From contig CAVSAU010000009.1 of assembly GCA_963726065.1 (NCBI GenBank), forward strand, positions 62,001-126,000: a stretch of DNA of 64,000 nucleotides, read 5' to 3'. Below, one piece after another: positions 38,622-47,533 of the stretch (its first letter is position 1; every line of letters starts with the position of its first letter). Below the pieces are notes generated by a model that saw only the letters and a program-made list of their open reading frames with translations, made no database searches and was not told the origin of the DNA. The DNA comes from Neomesorhizobium sp963726065 (GTDB lineage Bacteria; Pseudomonadota; Alphaproteobacteria; Rhizobiales; Rhizobiaceae). The translations under genes and the position numbers were made by a program.

Positions 38622-39644
38622 TTATTCTTCGATGCCCTTGGTGCCGCGACGCTTCAGGTACGCGTCCCAATAGAAGTCGTCGGCATTGTCCTTGGTGACG
38701 ACGGCAAAGCCGTTGTCGACGAACGGCACGCCCATCGGATTGTAGCCGGCGCGCTTCCAGTCGTTCATCGGGTCGATCAGTTCCGGATGCTTGGCCATGA
38801 ACAGGAGCATGAAGCCCATGTAGCCCTGGATGCCCTGGTTCGGATTGACTGCGCCGAATACCTGTCCGGCCTTGATCATGTCGAGGATCTTGCCGTTGAC
38901 GTCGGCGTTCATCACCCTGATCTTGCCGCCCAGTTCCTGCGCGGCCTGAGCGGCGCCGAGCGCCGAGTTGGCTTCGGGCATGAACAGCGCGCCGAGATTC
39001 GGATTGGCCTGCGCCATCGACATCACCGCCTGGTAGGCCTTGTTTGCGTCCTGGTTGGTTGCGGCGCGGCCGACAAGCTTGATGTCCGGGTATTTCTCGG
39101 TCATGCGCGCCACGAAGGCGGCGACCCGCTTGTCGTGATTGTCCTGGCCGGGGTTTTCGAGGATGCCGTATTCGCCCTTGCCGCCCATCGCCTCGGCGAT
39201 CACATCGGCCGCGTAGGAACCTTCGCGGTTGTTGTCCGAGGTCACATAGGAAGCGCGCTTGCTGTTGGGCGAGTCGGCCGCGAACGTGACCACCGACACG
39301 CCGGAATCGACGGCCCGGTTGATCGGCTCGATGAACGGATCGGAATTCATCGGGTGTACGAGGATGCCGGCGGGCTGCTTGGCCAGAACCTGGTCGAAGC
39401 TCGCGATCTGCTTGTTCACGTCATATTCCGGAGTGCCGGTGTAGGCGGTCTTGCAGCCCATCGACTGGGCAGCCTGCTTGAAGGCTTCATAGACGGGGAA
39501 CCAGTACTCCACGCCCGAAACCATGACGTTCATGTAGTAGGTTTCGCCTTCGCTGCATTTGAACTTGCTGTCTTGCGCATGTGCGGCAGATGCAAGCATC
39601 GATACGCCTGCCGCCACGGCCAACGTCCACTTTCGAAAATCCAT
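38622..39644 (-). CDS. Sugar ABC transporter substrate-binding protein (periplasmic)
   Basis: A 340-residue RbsB-like binding protein and the first gene of the operon. Signal peptide M-D-F-R-K-W-T-L-A-V-A-A-G-V-S-M-L-A-S-A ends at A-H-A-Q. The mature part has the two-lobed pattern: Y-W-F-P-V-Y-E-A-F, V-N-K-Q-I-A-S-F-D-Q-V-L, I-L-V-H-P-M-N-S-D, T-S-D-N-N-R-E-G-S-Y. GGGAGG lies 5 bases before the ATG at 39644. It does not resemble E. coli LsrB closely, so an AI-2 role is not supported; the ligand is unknown. Confidence 0.88.
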   Translation of the reverse strand: MDFRKWTLAVAAGVSMLASAAHAQDSKFKCSEGETYYMNVMVSGVEYWFPVYEAFKQAAQSMGCKTAYTGTPEYDVNKQIASFDQVLAKQPAGILVHPMNSDPFIEPINRAVDSGVSVVTFAADSPNSKRASYVTSDNNREGSYAADVIAEAMGGKGEYGILENPGQDNHDKRVAAFVARMTEKYPDIKLVGRAATNQDANKAYQAVMSMAQANPNLGALFMPEANSALGAAQAAQELGGKIRVMNADVNGKILDMIKAGQVFGAVNPNQGIQGYMGFMLLFMAKHPELIDPMNDWKRAGYNPMGVPFVDNGFAVVTKDNADDFYWDAYLKRRGTKGIEE

Positions 39645-40007
39645 GTTCACCTCCCGTTGCGGGTGAGCCCTCTCTCCGGCTTACCCAATATGAAATAAAT
39701 TTCACATAGTGATATCTATTTCTTGTATTGCATAAGGCCGGCCTTCGAACGTGTCAATGAGAAGAGCCGATGTTTTCGTGCATGTCGGCCGCAACCGCCG
39801 AAAATTCGGCGGCGACGCCAAAAGTCGCTGCGCGATTGGCGGTCGGATTCGCCGAGCGTTCGATGCGGTGAGCAGCCGCATACGACCTCACACATTCACA
39901 AAAGCGTGAAGACCGGTTGCGGGAATTTCTGCTCCAATGAGGCCGTTAGCGTTACGGGGTCATTGTCCCTTCTTGCATCGTCCAATCAGCATCTACCGGA
40001 GGAATTC
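39645..40007. promoter_or_regulatory. Divergent promoter region with candidate SorC operator
   Basis: A 363-bp gap between the binding-protein gene and the cytochrome gene, with a distinctly AT-rich part at 39685-39735. It contains the perfect palindrome TGAAATAAATTTCA at 39691-39704, about 45 bp upstream of the binding-protein start, a plausible site for the operon's SorC regulator. Confidence 0.5.
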
Positions 40008-40445
40008 ATGAGAAAGCTTATACTTGCCATCTCAGTCCTGGCGCTCGCCGGAACGGCCGCATTCGCTGACCCCATTGCCGACCGAAAGGCACTGATGAAG
40101 GCGAACGGCAAGGCCGCGGGCGCTCTCTCGGCCATAGTCAAGGGCGAACAGCCATTTGACGCCGCTGCCGTGCTGGCGGCGCTGACGACGCTCAGCGAAG
40201 ACGCCTCGAAGATGGATGTGGCGGCGCTGTTCCCGGCAGGCAGCGATAAGGGCGACACCACCGCTTCGCCAAAGATCTGGGAAAACACGGCCGACTTCCA
40301 GGCCAGGATCGACAAGTTCAGGACCGATACGGCTGCTGCTGTGGCCGCTCCACCGGCCGATGTCGACGCGTTGAAGGCAACGCTCGGCACAATCGGCAAT
40401 AATTGCGGCGGATGCCACGAGAATTTCCGCATCAAGAAAGGGTAA
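40008..40445 (+). CDS. Cytochrome c' (c-556 type), periplasmic
   Basis: A 145-residue protein. Signal peptide M-R-K-L-I-L-A-I-S-V-L-A-L-A-G-T-A-A-F-A, then a four-helix bundle pattern, and the heme-binding C-G-G-C-H near the C-terminus (I-G-N-N-C-G-G-C-H-E-N-F-R). A C-terminal CxxCH is characteristic of cytochromes c'. GGAGGAATTC precedes the ATG at 40008. The diheme cytochrome gene follows after 10 bp, so they form an operon and probably exchange electrons. Confidence 0.9.
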   Translation: MRKLILAISVLALAGTAAFADPIADRKALMKANGKAAGALSAIVKGEQPFDAAAVLAALTTLSEDASKMDVAALFPAGSDKGDTTASPKIWENTADFQARIDKFRTDTAAAVAAPPADVDALKATLGTIGNNCGGCHENFRIKKG

Positions 40446-40455
40446 TCCCGACGCA

Positions 40456-41412
40456 ATGGCTTCTATCGCAAGGCTGGCCGGCGCCATAGTGGCGCTGGCT
40501 GGAGTTGGTGCCGTCGCAGCCTGGTTTCTGTCGGCGCCCGTTCGGCTCGATGCCGGAACGGTGGCAGCACTTGGCAATGGTGATGCAAAACGCGGCGAAC
40601 GCATTTTCTGGGCGGGCGGCTGTACGTCCTGCCATGCGCGGCCGAAATCGGAAGGTCCAGCACGGCTGGAGCTTGCCGGCGGCCTGGAGCTGAAAACCCC
40701 GTTCGGCATTTTTGTCGCGCCAAACATCTCTTCCGATCCGCAAGACGGTATCGGCGCCTGGTCGGCCGAGGATTTGGCCAATGCGATGATGCGCGGGGTC
40801 TCGCCGCGGGGCAGCCACTATTACCCGGCTTTTCCCTACACGTCCTATGCCCGCATGAAACCCGCCGATGTCGGCGACCTCCATGCCTTCATGAAGACGC
40901 TGCCGGCCGTGGAAGGCAAGGCCGCTGGCCATCGGCTGGGGTTCCCGTTCAATATCCGCCGCGGCATCGGCTTGTGGAAACGGCTTTATCTTTCAGCTGA
41001 ACCGGTGCTGGCGCTGCCTGAAGGCACGCCGGGAGAGGTGCTTGCCGGCCAGTATCTGGTCGAAGGGCCCGGCCATTGTGGCGAATGCCATACGCCGAGG
41101 CTCTTCACCGGTGGATTGAAGAAAGACCAGTGGCTGGCCGGCGCCGTCGCTGCCGAGGGCGATGGCATCGTGCCGAATATCACGGGCGGCGAGGGCGGCA
41201 TCGACGCCTGGTCGGCCGGCGACATAGCCAGCTTCCTGGAGACCGGGTTCACGCCGGATTTCGATTCGGTCGGCGGCGCGATGGTGGCGGTGCAGCGGAA
41301 CATGGCGCAGTTGCCGGCGGCGGACCGGGAGGCCATCGCCGCCTACCTGAAAGCCGTGCCGCCGCATCCGAACGGCTATCCGGCACGGCAGCCGCAAGAG
41401 CCGAAGGGGTGA
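40456..41412 (+). CDS. Diheme cytochrome c, membrane-anchored
   Basis: A 318-residue protein with an N-terminal hydrophobic segment (A-G-A-I-V-A-L-A-G-V-G-A-V-A-A-W-F) and two class I heme sites: G-C-T-S-C-H (~residue 56) and G-H-C-G-E-C-H (~residue 205). Each half has its own axial-ligand region (for example Y-A-R-M-K-P-A-D and the late N-M-A-Q-L-P-A-A-D). Proteins like this are electron-transfer subunits of alcohol or aldehyde dehydrogenases or oxidases. No dehydrogenase is adjacent here; the partner is unknown. Confidence 0.88.
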   Translation: MASIARLAGAIVALAGVGAVAAWFLSAPVRLDAGTVAALGNGDAKRGERIFWAGGCTSCHARPKSEGPARLELAGGLELKTPFGIFVAPNISSDPQDGIGAWSAEDLANAMMRGVSPRGSHYYPAFPYTSYARMKPADVGDLHAFMKTLPAVEGKAAGHRLGFPFNIRRGIGLWKRLYLSAEPVLALPEGTPGEVLAGQYLVEGPGHCGECHTPRLFTGGLKKDQWLAGAVAAEGDGIVPNITGGEGGIDAWSAGDIASFLETGFTPDFDSVGGAMVAVQRNMAQLPAADREAIAAYLKAVPPHPNGYPARQPQEPKG

Positions 41413-41457
41413 CCTGTCGCCTGAGCACGGCAGAGGCTGCGAAATGCTCCGCTTCGC

Positions 41458-42663
41458 TCAGGCTGGCTTGAGTTCCGCGGCGCGCGGCAATGGCGGAAAG
41501 GCAAGCGCCACGGCAACCGCCCCCAGTCCCACGATCGCCGAGCCTACGAACAGCCAGGAATAGCTGGCAAAGGTGTCGAAGACGAAACCGCCCGCCAGCG
41601 GGCCGAAGGCCATGCCGATGCTCGACAGCATGGTCGCCGCGCCGAACACCGAGCCGATGATTCGCGGTCCGAAATATTCGCGGGCCAAAACGGCATAAAG
41701 CGGCATGACACCGCCATAGGCTGCTCCGAAGATGATTGCGAGCGCATAGAATTCGCCAAGCTGGCTGGCCATCAGATAACTGGGGATGACAAGCGCCTGC
41801 ACCAGAAGCCCGGCGATCAGCACCGGTTTGACACCGAGCTTGTCTGCGCTGACACCGAACAGAAGGCGGCCACCGAGCCCTGCAAGTCCCTCGACGCTGT
41901 AAATGCTGACCGCCGCCATCGGCGCAATGCCGCAGACCATGGCATAGCTGACCATGTGGAAGATCGGCCCCGAATGCGCCGCGCAGCAGGCGAAGAATGT
42001 CAGCCCCAGCACGAGGAACTGCGGCGAGCGGAGCGCTTGCGCGAGCGACATGCCGGCGCCCGCGGGAGCAACATCGCAAGTGGTTTTATCGCTGGCGGTG
42101 GCGGGCGGCCGACGCACCAGAAGAGCGGCCGGCACCAGCAGCAACCAGGCCCCGACGCCGATCAGGAACATGGCGGTTCGCCAGTCATAGGCCGAAATCA
42201 GCCAGCGCGCGAATGGCGAGATGGTCATCGGCGCAACGCCCATGCCGGCCGAAACCAGTGAGACTGCAAGGCTGCGGTTGGTCTCGAACCATGCCGTCGT
42301 GGTTGCGATCATCGGGGCAAAGAAGGCGCTTGCGGCAAGGCCGACAACAACGCCGTAGGTCAATTGAAAGGCCAAAAGCGATTGCGTGCGGCTGGCCAGG
42401 ACGAGGGCGAGCCCCAGAAGCAGCGCGCCGATCAAGACGACGATGCGGGCGCCGAAACGGTCGGTCGCGGCGCCCCACATGAAGCCGCCGACGCCCATGA
42501 CCAGGAAGTTGAGCGTCATGGCGCTCGATATGGCGGCGCGCGACCAGTGAGTGTCGGTCGTCATCGGCTCGAGGAAGATTGCCAGCGAAAACATCGCGCC
42601 AATGGCCACGCAGCTCATCAGCGCGCCAACACCGACAATGACCCAACGATAGGAGCGGTTCAT
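41458..42663 (-). CDS. MFS transporter (oxalate/formate-antiporter-like)
   Basis: A 401-residue protein with about 12 membrane helices. The first begins W-V-I-V-G-V-G-A-L-M-S-C-V-A-I-G-A-M-F-S-L-A-I-F-L. The loop after helix 2 is G-A-A-T-D-R-F-G-A-R, the MFS signature, and the matching second-half loop is F-G-V-S-A-D-K-L-G-V-K. The pattern is that of the OFA/monocarboxylate group. Substrate unknown. The ATG at 42663 is chosen by the helix pattern; the open frame upstream is basic and unconserved. Confidence 0.82.
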   Translation of the reverse strand: MNRSYRWVIVGVGALMSCVAIGAMFSLAIFLEPMTTDTHWSRAAISSAMTLNFLVMGVGGFMWGAATDRFGARIVVLIGALLLGLALVLASRTQSLLAFQLTYGVVVGLAASAFFAPMIATTTAWFETNRSLAVSLVSAGMGVAPMTISPFARWLISAYDWRTAMFLIGVGAWLLLVPAALLVRRPPATASDKTTCDVAPAGAGMSLAQALRSPQFLVLGLTFFACCAAHSGPIFHMVSYAMVCGIAPMAAVSIYSVEGLAGLGGRLLFGVSADKLGVKPVLIAGLLVQALVIPSYLMASQLGEFYALAIIFGAAYGGVMPLYAVLAREYFGPRIIGSVFGAATMLSSIGMAFGPLAGGFVFDTFASYSWLFVGSAIVGLGAVAVALAFPPLPRAAELKPA

Positions 42664-42863
42664 GCGCCTCTTCCTCCACGACCAAGAGCGTTTCGTGCGC
42701 GAGCGCAATTTTACGCCCGGCTGCATCCGATCTGACCCAAGGACGATCGAGACGGGCCGGACCCGACACCACCGCGCTGACTTTGTGCGAGCCGTCGCGA
42801 ATGGAGGCGATGAACGCCGCCTGCGGGGCGCCTGGGGCAGCAGAGTACCGAGGCGGTTTCGAT

Positions 42864-44987
42864 TCAGGAATTACGCTGAGGACCGACGTTCGCCTTGCCT
42901 GCGGCTTTCAATGCAAACGCATAGGTGAATGCGATTTCCTCAAGGCGCGAGAACCGTCCGGAAGCTCCGGCATGACCCGCATCCATGTTGATCTTGAACA
43001 GCGCCGGGTTGCCGGATGCGCTGCGTGCCCTGAGCCGCGCCACCCATTTCGCCGGCTCCCAATAGGTGACACGCGGGTCGGTGAGACCCGCAACCGCCAG
43101 CATCGGCGGGTAGGGGAGTGCCGCGACATTGTCATAGGGGGAATAGGCCGCGATCGTGCGGTAGTCGTCTTCGGATTGGATCGGGTTTCCCCATTCCGGC
43201 CATTCCGGTGGGGTAAGCGGAAGGGTGTCGTCGAGCATGGTCGTCAGCACATCGACGAACGGCACTTCGGCGATAATGGCGCCGAAGGCCTCGGGCGCCA
43301 TGTTGGCGACAGCCCCCATCAGCATGCCGCCGGCCGAGCCGCCTTGCGCGACGATGCGGTCGTGCGCTGTGTATTTCTCGGCGACCAGGTGACGCGCCAC
43401 CGCGATGAAATCGAAAAACGTATTCATCTTCTTGGCGCGCTTGCCGTCCTCGTACCAGGAAAAGCCCTTGTCCTTGCCGCCGCGCACATGCGCGATGGCG
43501 TAGACGAAGCCACGATCGGCCAGCGACAGGCAATTGGTGTTGAAGGAGGCCGGAATGGCGATGCCGTAGGAGCCGTAACCATAGAGCAGGCAGGGTGCTG
43601 TGCCGTCGAGTGGCGTGTCACGGTGATGGATCAGCGACACAGGCACCAGCTCGCCGTCGTGCGACGCCGCCATCAGGCGGCGTGTCACATAGTGTTCGGG
43701 ATCGTGGCCAGACGGCACTTCCTGGGTCTTCAGAAGCGTGCGCTCGCGCGAACGCATGTTGTAGTCGAACTGCTGCGCCGGCGTCGTCATCGACGAGTAG
43801 GTGAAGCGCATCGTCTCGGTGTCGTATTCGTAGGAGCCTGAAAGGCCGAGCGAGAAGGCTTCCTCGTCGAAGGCGATCATATGTTCCTCGCCGCTCGCCC
43901 GCTCGCGCACCACGATGCGCGGCAGGCCGTCCTTGCGCTCCAGCCGGACCAGAAAATCCTTGAAGGAGAGGATCGACAGGATCAGCCGACCGGGCTCGTG
44001 TGGCACCAACTCCTGCCAGTTGGGGCGCGACGGATCGGCGGCCGGCGCGGTGACGATCTTGAAGTCCTTGGCGCCGTCGGCATTGGTCAAGATGAAGAAA
44101 ATGTCGCCGCCTTCCTCAAGGTCGTATTGCAGCCCGGTCTCGCGCGCCGCCACGATGCGTGGTGAAGCAAGCGGGTTGTCTGCCGGCAGCAGGCGGTATT
44201 CCGAGGTCTCGTGATCGTTGATTGCGATGAATATCCACTCGTTGCTGCGGCTGCCGCCGACACTCATGAAAAAGCCCGGGTCGGTTTCCTCGTAGATCAG
44301 CCGGTCGCCGCTGGTTTCCATGCCGAGGTCGTGGAAGAAGATCTTCGATGGCCGGTGATTGGCGTCCACACGGGTGTAGAAGAAGCCGTCATTCGACGCG
44401 CTCCAGACGCCGGAGCCGCCGGTGTCGGCGATCCGGTCGTCGAGATCGGCGCCGGTGGCGATGTCGCGCACGCGCAGTGCGTAGAATTCGGAACCCTTGT
44501 CGTCGAATGCCCACAGCAAGCGACGGTGATCTGAGGAATGGTCGACGCCGCCTATGCGGAAATAGGCTTTCCCCTCCGCTTCGTGATCGCCATCGAGGAT
44601 GATCTCTTCCGCCCCGCCGCCGCTGGGAATGCGGAAATAGCGCGGCTGTTCTCCACCGAGCTTGAAGGATGAACCATAGGCGAACGGACCGTCCTTCATC
44701 GGCACCGAGGAATCGTCCTCCTTGATGCGGCCCTTCATCTCGGCGAACAGCTTGGTGCGCAGCGCGGCAGTGTCTTCCATCAGGGCCGACTGGTAGGCGT
44801 TCTCGGCTTCGAGATGGGAGCGGATCGCCGGTTCGAGGGTGGACGGATCCTTGAAAACCTCCTGCCAATTGTCCGCCCGCAGCCACGCATATTCATCGAC
44901 GCGTGTGATGTTGTGCCGGGTGTCGGCGTGCGGCCGTTGTTCGGTTTCTGGCGGCGCGATCTCGGCAAAGCGGGTGTTTTTGATCAT
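42864..44987 (-). CDS. ptrB: Oligopeptidase B (S9A prolyl-oligopeptidase family)
   Basis: A 707-residue cytosolic serine peptidase that cuts short peptides after basic residues. The N-terminal ~400 residues are the beta-propeller (Y-A-W-L-R-A-D-N-W at the start). The catalytic domain shows the Ser in G-G-S-A-G-G-M-L-M-G, the Asp in A-G-L-T-D-P-R-V-T-Y-W-E-P and the His in M-D-A-G-H-A-G-A-S-G-R. The Y-G-Y-G-S-Y-G block is typical. The ATG at 44987 (M-I-K-N-T-R-F) fits; a start at 45038 is possible. The frame is intact. Confidence 0.92.
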   Translation of the reverse strand: MIKNTRFAEIAPPETEQRPHADTRHNITRVDEYAWLRADNWQEVFKDPSTLEPAIRSHLEAENAYQSALMEDTAALRTKLFAEMKGRIKEDDSSVPMKDGPFAYGSSFKLGGEQPRYFRIPSGGGAEEIILDGDHEAEGKAYFRIGGVDHSSDHRRLLWAFDDKGSEFYALRVRDIATGADLDDRIADTGGSGVWSASNDGFFYTRVDANHRPSKIFFHDLGMETSGDRLIYEETDPGFFMSVGGSRSNEWIFIAINDHETSEYRLLPADNPLASPRIVAARETGLQYDLEEGGDIFFILTNADGAKDFKIVTAPAADPSRPNWQELVPHEPGRLILSILSFKDFLVRLERKDGLPRIVVRERASGEEHMIAFDEEAFSLGLSGSYEYDTETMRFTYSSMTTPAQQFDYNMRSRERTLLKTQEVPSGHDPEHYVTRRLMAASHDGELVPVSLIHHRDTPLDGTAPCLLYGYGSYGIAIPASFNTNCLSLADRGFVYAIAHVRGGKDKGFSWYEDGKRAKKMNTFFDFIAVARHLVAEKYTAHDRIVAQGGSAGGMLMGAVANMAPEAFGAIIAEVPFVDVLTTMLDDTLPLTPPEWPEWGNPIQSEDDYRTIAAYSPYDNVAALPYPPMLAVAGLTDPRVTYWEPAKWVARLRARSASGNPALFKINMDAGHAGASGRFSRLEEIAFTYAFALKAAGKANVGPQRNS

Positions 44988-45108
44988 CGGGTTCTCGGCC
45001 TTTTTATTTGAACGGCAAGTGAACATGCCGATCAGCATCGGTTCAAGGGCCGCATGGTATTTGTTCGGCCGCTACGTTCAGCAGGCCACCGCAGGGGGAG
45101 AAACAGGA

Positions 45109-45477
45109 ATGAACAGATTTGTCAAAACGATAATGGCGCTATCCGTGGGCTCGGTGCTGACGGTGTCGGCAGGCGGGGCACATGCCACGACTTTTGTCGC
45201 GTGGGAGGTGGTCGATGTGCCATGGGGCGATACGCTCAACGTGCGCAAATATCCTTCGAGCGGCGCGCAGAAACAGGCGGCCTATCCGAACGGCGCGGTC
45301 ATGCAGATGACGGGACGCTGCACGGGCGGCATCGACCTGTTCGACATCGCAAGACAACCTGACTGGAGACAGAGGCAGAAGGTGCGCCAGAAATGGTGTG
45401 AAGTCTGGCACGACCCGAGCCACAACGGCAATTTTGTCACTGGCTGGGTGTATGGCAAGTATATCGCGCCGTATTGA
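45109..45477 (+). CDS. Secreted SH3-like domain protein
   Basis: A 122-residue exported protein. The signal peptide is M-N-R-F-V-K-T-I-M-A-L-S-V-G-S-V-L-T-V-S-A-G-G-A-H-A. The mature part has L-N-V-R-K-Y-P-S-S-G-A-Q-K, the R-x-x-P-S core of bacterial SH3 (SH3b) domains, and a second half with W-C-E-V-W-H-D-P and G-W-V-Y-G-K-Y-I. Such proteins bind the cell wall or act as envelope factors. GGAGAAACAGGA precedes the ATG. It is divergent from oligopeptidase B. Confidence 0.8.
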   Translation: MNRFVKTIMALSVGSVLTVSAGGAHATTFVAWEVVDVPWGDTLNVRKYPSSGAQKQAAYPNGAVMQMTGRCTGGIDLFDIARQPDWRQRQKVRQKWCEVWHDPSHNGNFVTGWVYGKYIAPY

Positions 45478-46101
45478 CGCCATAATTCACAAGTGGCGTC
45501 TTGTGCGCTTCGGCGTGGCGCGCGCGTGTCTGGCTGCAGCATGCTTCTGCACCAAGACTGAATTTGGTTTGGTCCAAATGAGAGCCGGTTTGGCTTCCCC
45601 TGATCCACAGAATGTTTCCGTTCCGGTCGTCGCCTGACCTCGCGATCCTTCCACTGCTTGCTGTCTGCCGATGGGCTGGCGAAACGCCCGAACCATTGCC
45701 CCAAAAGCAGCACATTCAGTGGGTTACACTATCTGCAAGTGGAGTGGGTATATGCACGAATCGGCGGATTCTTTACTTGGATATTGAATGGCGACGGTCT
45801 TGCGCTGGAAATTTAAGCTTTCTCTAATGCTTCTGTACGCCTCGGGTGGTTCTGTCGAGGCGATTGCAACTTAAGTATGATAAATTGACCTCGTGGAAGT
45901 AGAAATAAAAGCTGAGTACACCGAATTCTCAATGTTCTCCATTCAAGTAACAAATAGCAATTGACTTGCTATACTGAAAGGCCCATTTAAACCATGCGAG
46001 CGGAATCGGTGCATTGATTGGTTCCGTACGGAATCGCCTGATACCCCGGACTTTCGATATCGGGGACAGTTCACGACAACTTGTGTTGGGGCCTGAAAGC
46101 T
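45478..46101. other. Intergenic region without a supportable gene, probably with the mucR promoter
   Basis: About 620 bp, AT-rich in the right half (45830-46000). Several short frames exist but none shows conserved character. The long leader before the MucR gene suits the heavy autoregulation known for this family; no specific box is identified. Confidence 0.4.
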
Positions 46102-46527
46102 ATGGACATTACCGAAACACCTGGGAAAAACAGCGAAATGCTGATCGAGCTTACCGCCGATGTTGTGGCGGCTTACGTCAGCAACAATCCGGTTCCGGTT
46201 GGCGAACTGCCGAACCTGATTGCGGACGTGCATGCAGCGCTGGGCCGTGTTGGTGGCAACAGTGAACAGCCTCCGGCGGATAAGCAGAAGCCGGCAGTCA
46301 ATCCCAAGAAGTCAGTTCACGACGACTACATCATCTGCCTTGAAGACGGAAAGAAGTTCAAGTCGCTGAAGCGGCACCTGATGACCCACTATGGTCTGAC
46401 GCCGGACCAGTATCGCGACAAATGGAGCCTCGATGCGAGCTATCCGATGGTTGCGCCGAACTATGCGGCCGCCCGTTCGCAGCTCGCCAAGAAGATGGGC
46501 CTCGGACGCAAGCGCAAGTCCAGATAA
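46102..46527 (+). CDS. mucR: MucR/Ros-family zinc-finger-type transcription regulator
   Basis: A 141-residue regulator. The N-terminal half (M-L-I-E-L-T-A-D-V-V-A-A-Y-V-S-N-N) is the oligomerisation region. The DNA-binding part reads I-I-C-L-E-D-G-K-K-F-K-S-L-K-R-H-L-M-T-H-Y-G-L-T-P-D-Q-Y-R-D-K-W. In Agrobacterium Ros the finger has C-x-x-C; here the second Cys is Asp (C-L-E-D), the form described for Mesorhizobium and MucR proteins in which metal binding is altered. MucR acts as an H-NS-like repressor of exopolysaccharide, motility and symbiosis genes. The ATG at 46102 or the later M-L-I-E could be the start. Confidence 0.88.
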   Translation: MDITETPGKNSEMLIELTADVVAAYVSNNPVPVGELPNLIADVHAALGRVGGNSEQPPADKQKPAVNPKKSVHDDYIICLEDGKKFKSLKRHLMTHYGLTPDQYRDKWSLDASYPMVAPNYAAARSQLAKKMGLGRKRKSR

Positions 46528-46547
46528 TCCCGCTTCCGCATTTACGG

Positions 46548-46898
46548 TCAGGACGGCGCCTTCGGGCGCCGTCTTGTTTTCCAGGGTGGCGCTTCGAGGT
46601 GCTCGCATTCCGCTGGCAGGCAGCCATGAACACGGCGCAGCTGCTCGAGCGCCTGTTTCAGCGCGATATGCGGTTGAGGTCGTAAGCTCCAGTGGCGACG
46701 CAGACCCTTCAGCCGTTGGCGTTCGATCAATCGCACGACGCGCCTCATAATTCGGCCGGCTTCCTCGCGACTGGCCGTCAATGCCGCTGCTAGGTCGACG
46801 TCCGAAATCAGGCGCAACGCCACGAGCTGCCGGGCCTGCGCTTCGAACGCCAGCTTTTGCGCCTTGAACGCGCGTATCTCATCGATCATTGCAGACAT
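46548..46898 (-). CDS. Hypothetical helical protein
   Basis: A 116-residue protein that I do not recognise by name. It begins M-S-A-M-I-D-E-I-R-A-F-K-A-Q-K-L-A-F and is helical and basic, with D-V-D-L-A-A-A-L-T-A-S-R-E-E-A-G-R-I-M-R-R-V-V-R in the middle, a possible DNA-binding segment, and a basic Pro-rich tail. No signal peptide. It lies between mucR and the DnaA-like gene, convergent with the former and divergent from the latter. Its last codons form part of the mucR terminator. Confidence 0.55.
   Translation of the reverse strand: MSAMIDEIRAFKAQKLAFEAQARQLVALRLISDVDLAAALTASREEAGRIMRRVVRLIERQRLKGLRRHWSLRPQPHIALKQALEQLRRVHGCLPAECEHLEAPPWKTRRRPKAPS
46552..46580 (+). terminator. Terminator after mucR
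   Basis: GACGGCGCC-TTCG-GGCGCCGTC with TTGTTTT, 24 bp after the mucR stop. It overlaps the end of the convergent hypothetical gene. Confidence 0.85.
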
Positions 46899-47111
46899 CG
46901 TTCCACCCGCCTTCGTTTCGCCGATCCATGGTCGGCAGCCGCACGGGGGTGGGGATAGATTGCGCACTAATTTTTTCGACGCGATGAAAAAAGCGATTGG
47001 CTTTCAGTGCCTTGTCAAATTTTTCGCTGTTCGGTTGTTCTTTTTTGTTCACACTTACCGGCAAGCTCGATATAAGAACATATTCCTATTATCGGAAAAA
47101 GGATATGTTCT

Positions 47112-47531
47112 GTGCAAGCACTTCAGGCTCGATCTTCCCTTCAAATTCGCAAGCAGGCCGACAGGCAACCCGATTGGCAACCCAAGGTGTGGCGACCGAG
47201 CGGCAAGCGCGATGAGGAAATCATCGAACTGTGCGAATGCATGATCGACGTGACGGCGGCGCTGTTCAGCGTCAGCAGCAAGGACATGCGCAAGACGGGC
47301 CGGACGCCGTTTGAGGTTTCACGCGTCAGGCAGATCGCCATGTACGTGACCCATGTCGTCCTCGGTTTGAGCATGAACGAGGTGGGCAGGGGTTTCCAGC
47401 GCGAGCGCACGACGGTCCTGCATGCCTGCCACCTCATCGAGGACATGCGCGACGACCGGGAATTCGACCGCATCATCGCGATGACGGAGCGTGTAGCGGC
47501 CGCCGCATTCCGCAACCATGAGGCGGCATAG
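47112..47531 (+). CDS. DnaA-domain-IV-like helix-turn-helix protein
   Basis: A 139-residue protein. Residues ~75-125 read V-S-R-V-R-Q-I-A-M-Y-V-T-H-V-V-L-G-L-S-M-N-E-V-G-R-G-F-Q-R-E-R-T-T-V-L-H-A-C-H. This matches the DnaA-box-binding domain of DnaA (A-R-x-I-A-M-Y, G-R-D-H-T-T-V). The AAA+ and oligomerisation domains are absent. A GTG start is used with AAAAGGATATG upstream. The DUF6456 gene follows after 2 bp, so they form a pair. It may bind DnaA boxes and compete with DnaA; this is inference. Confidence 0.75.
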   Translation: MQALQARSSLQIRKQADRQPDWQPKVWRPSGKRDEEIIELCECMIDVTAALFSVSSKDMRKTGRTPFEVSRVRQIAMYVTHVVLGLSMNEVGRGFQRERTTVLHACHLIEDMRDDREFDRIIAMTERVAAAAFRNHEAA

Positions 47532-47533
47532 AA

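Noticed and set aside
28332..39644. An Lsr (AI-2) uptake operon
   Set aside because: The kinase, SorC and DhnA-type aldolase fit, but the binding protein does not resemble LsrB, there is no LsrG, and GlpD-like, AKR and GMC enzymes are not part of Lsr.
45282..45715. Coding frames in the gap before mucR
   Set aside because: Several short frames exist on both strands, but none has conserved motifs, a ribosome site or consistent codon bias.
47112..47531. A chromosomal dnaA gene and nearby replication origin
   Set aside because: Only domain IV is present, the protein is 139 residues, and no DnaA-box cluster is evident.
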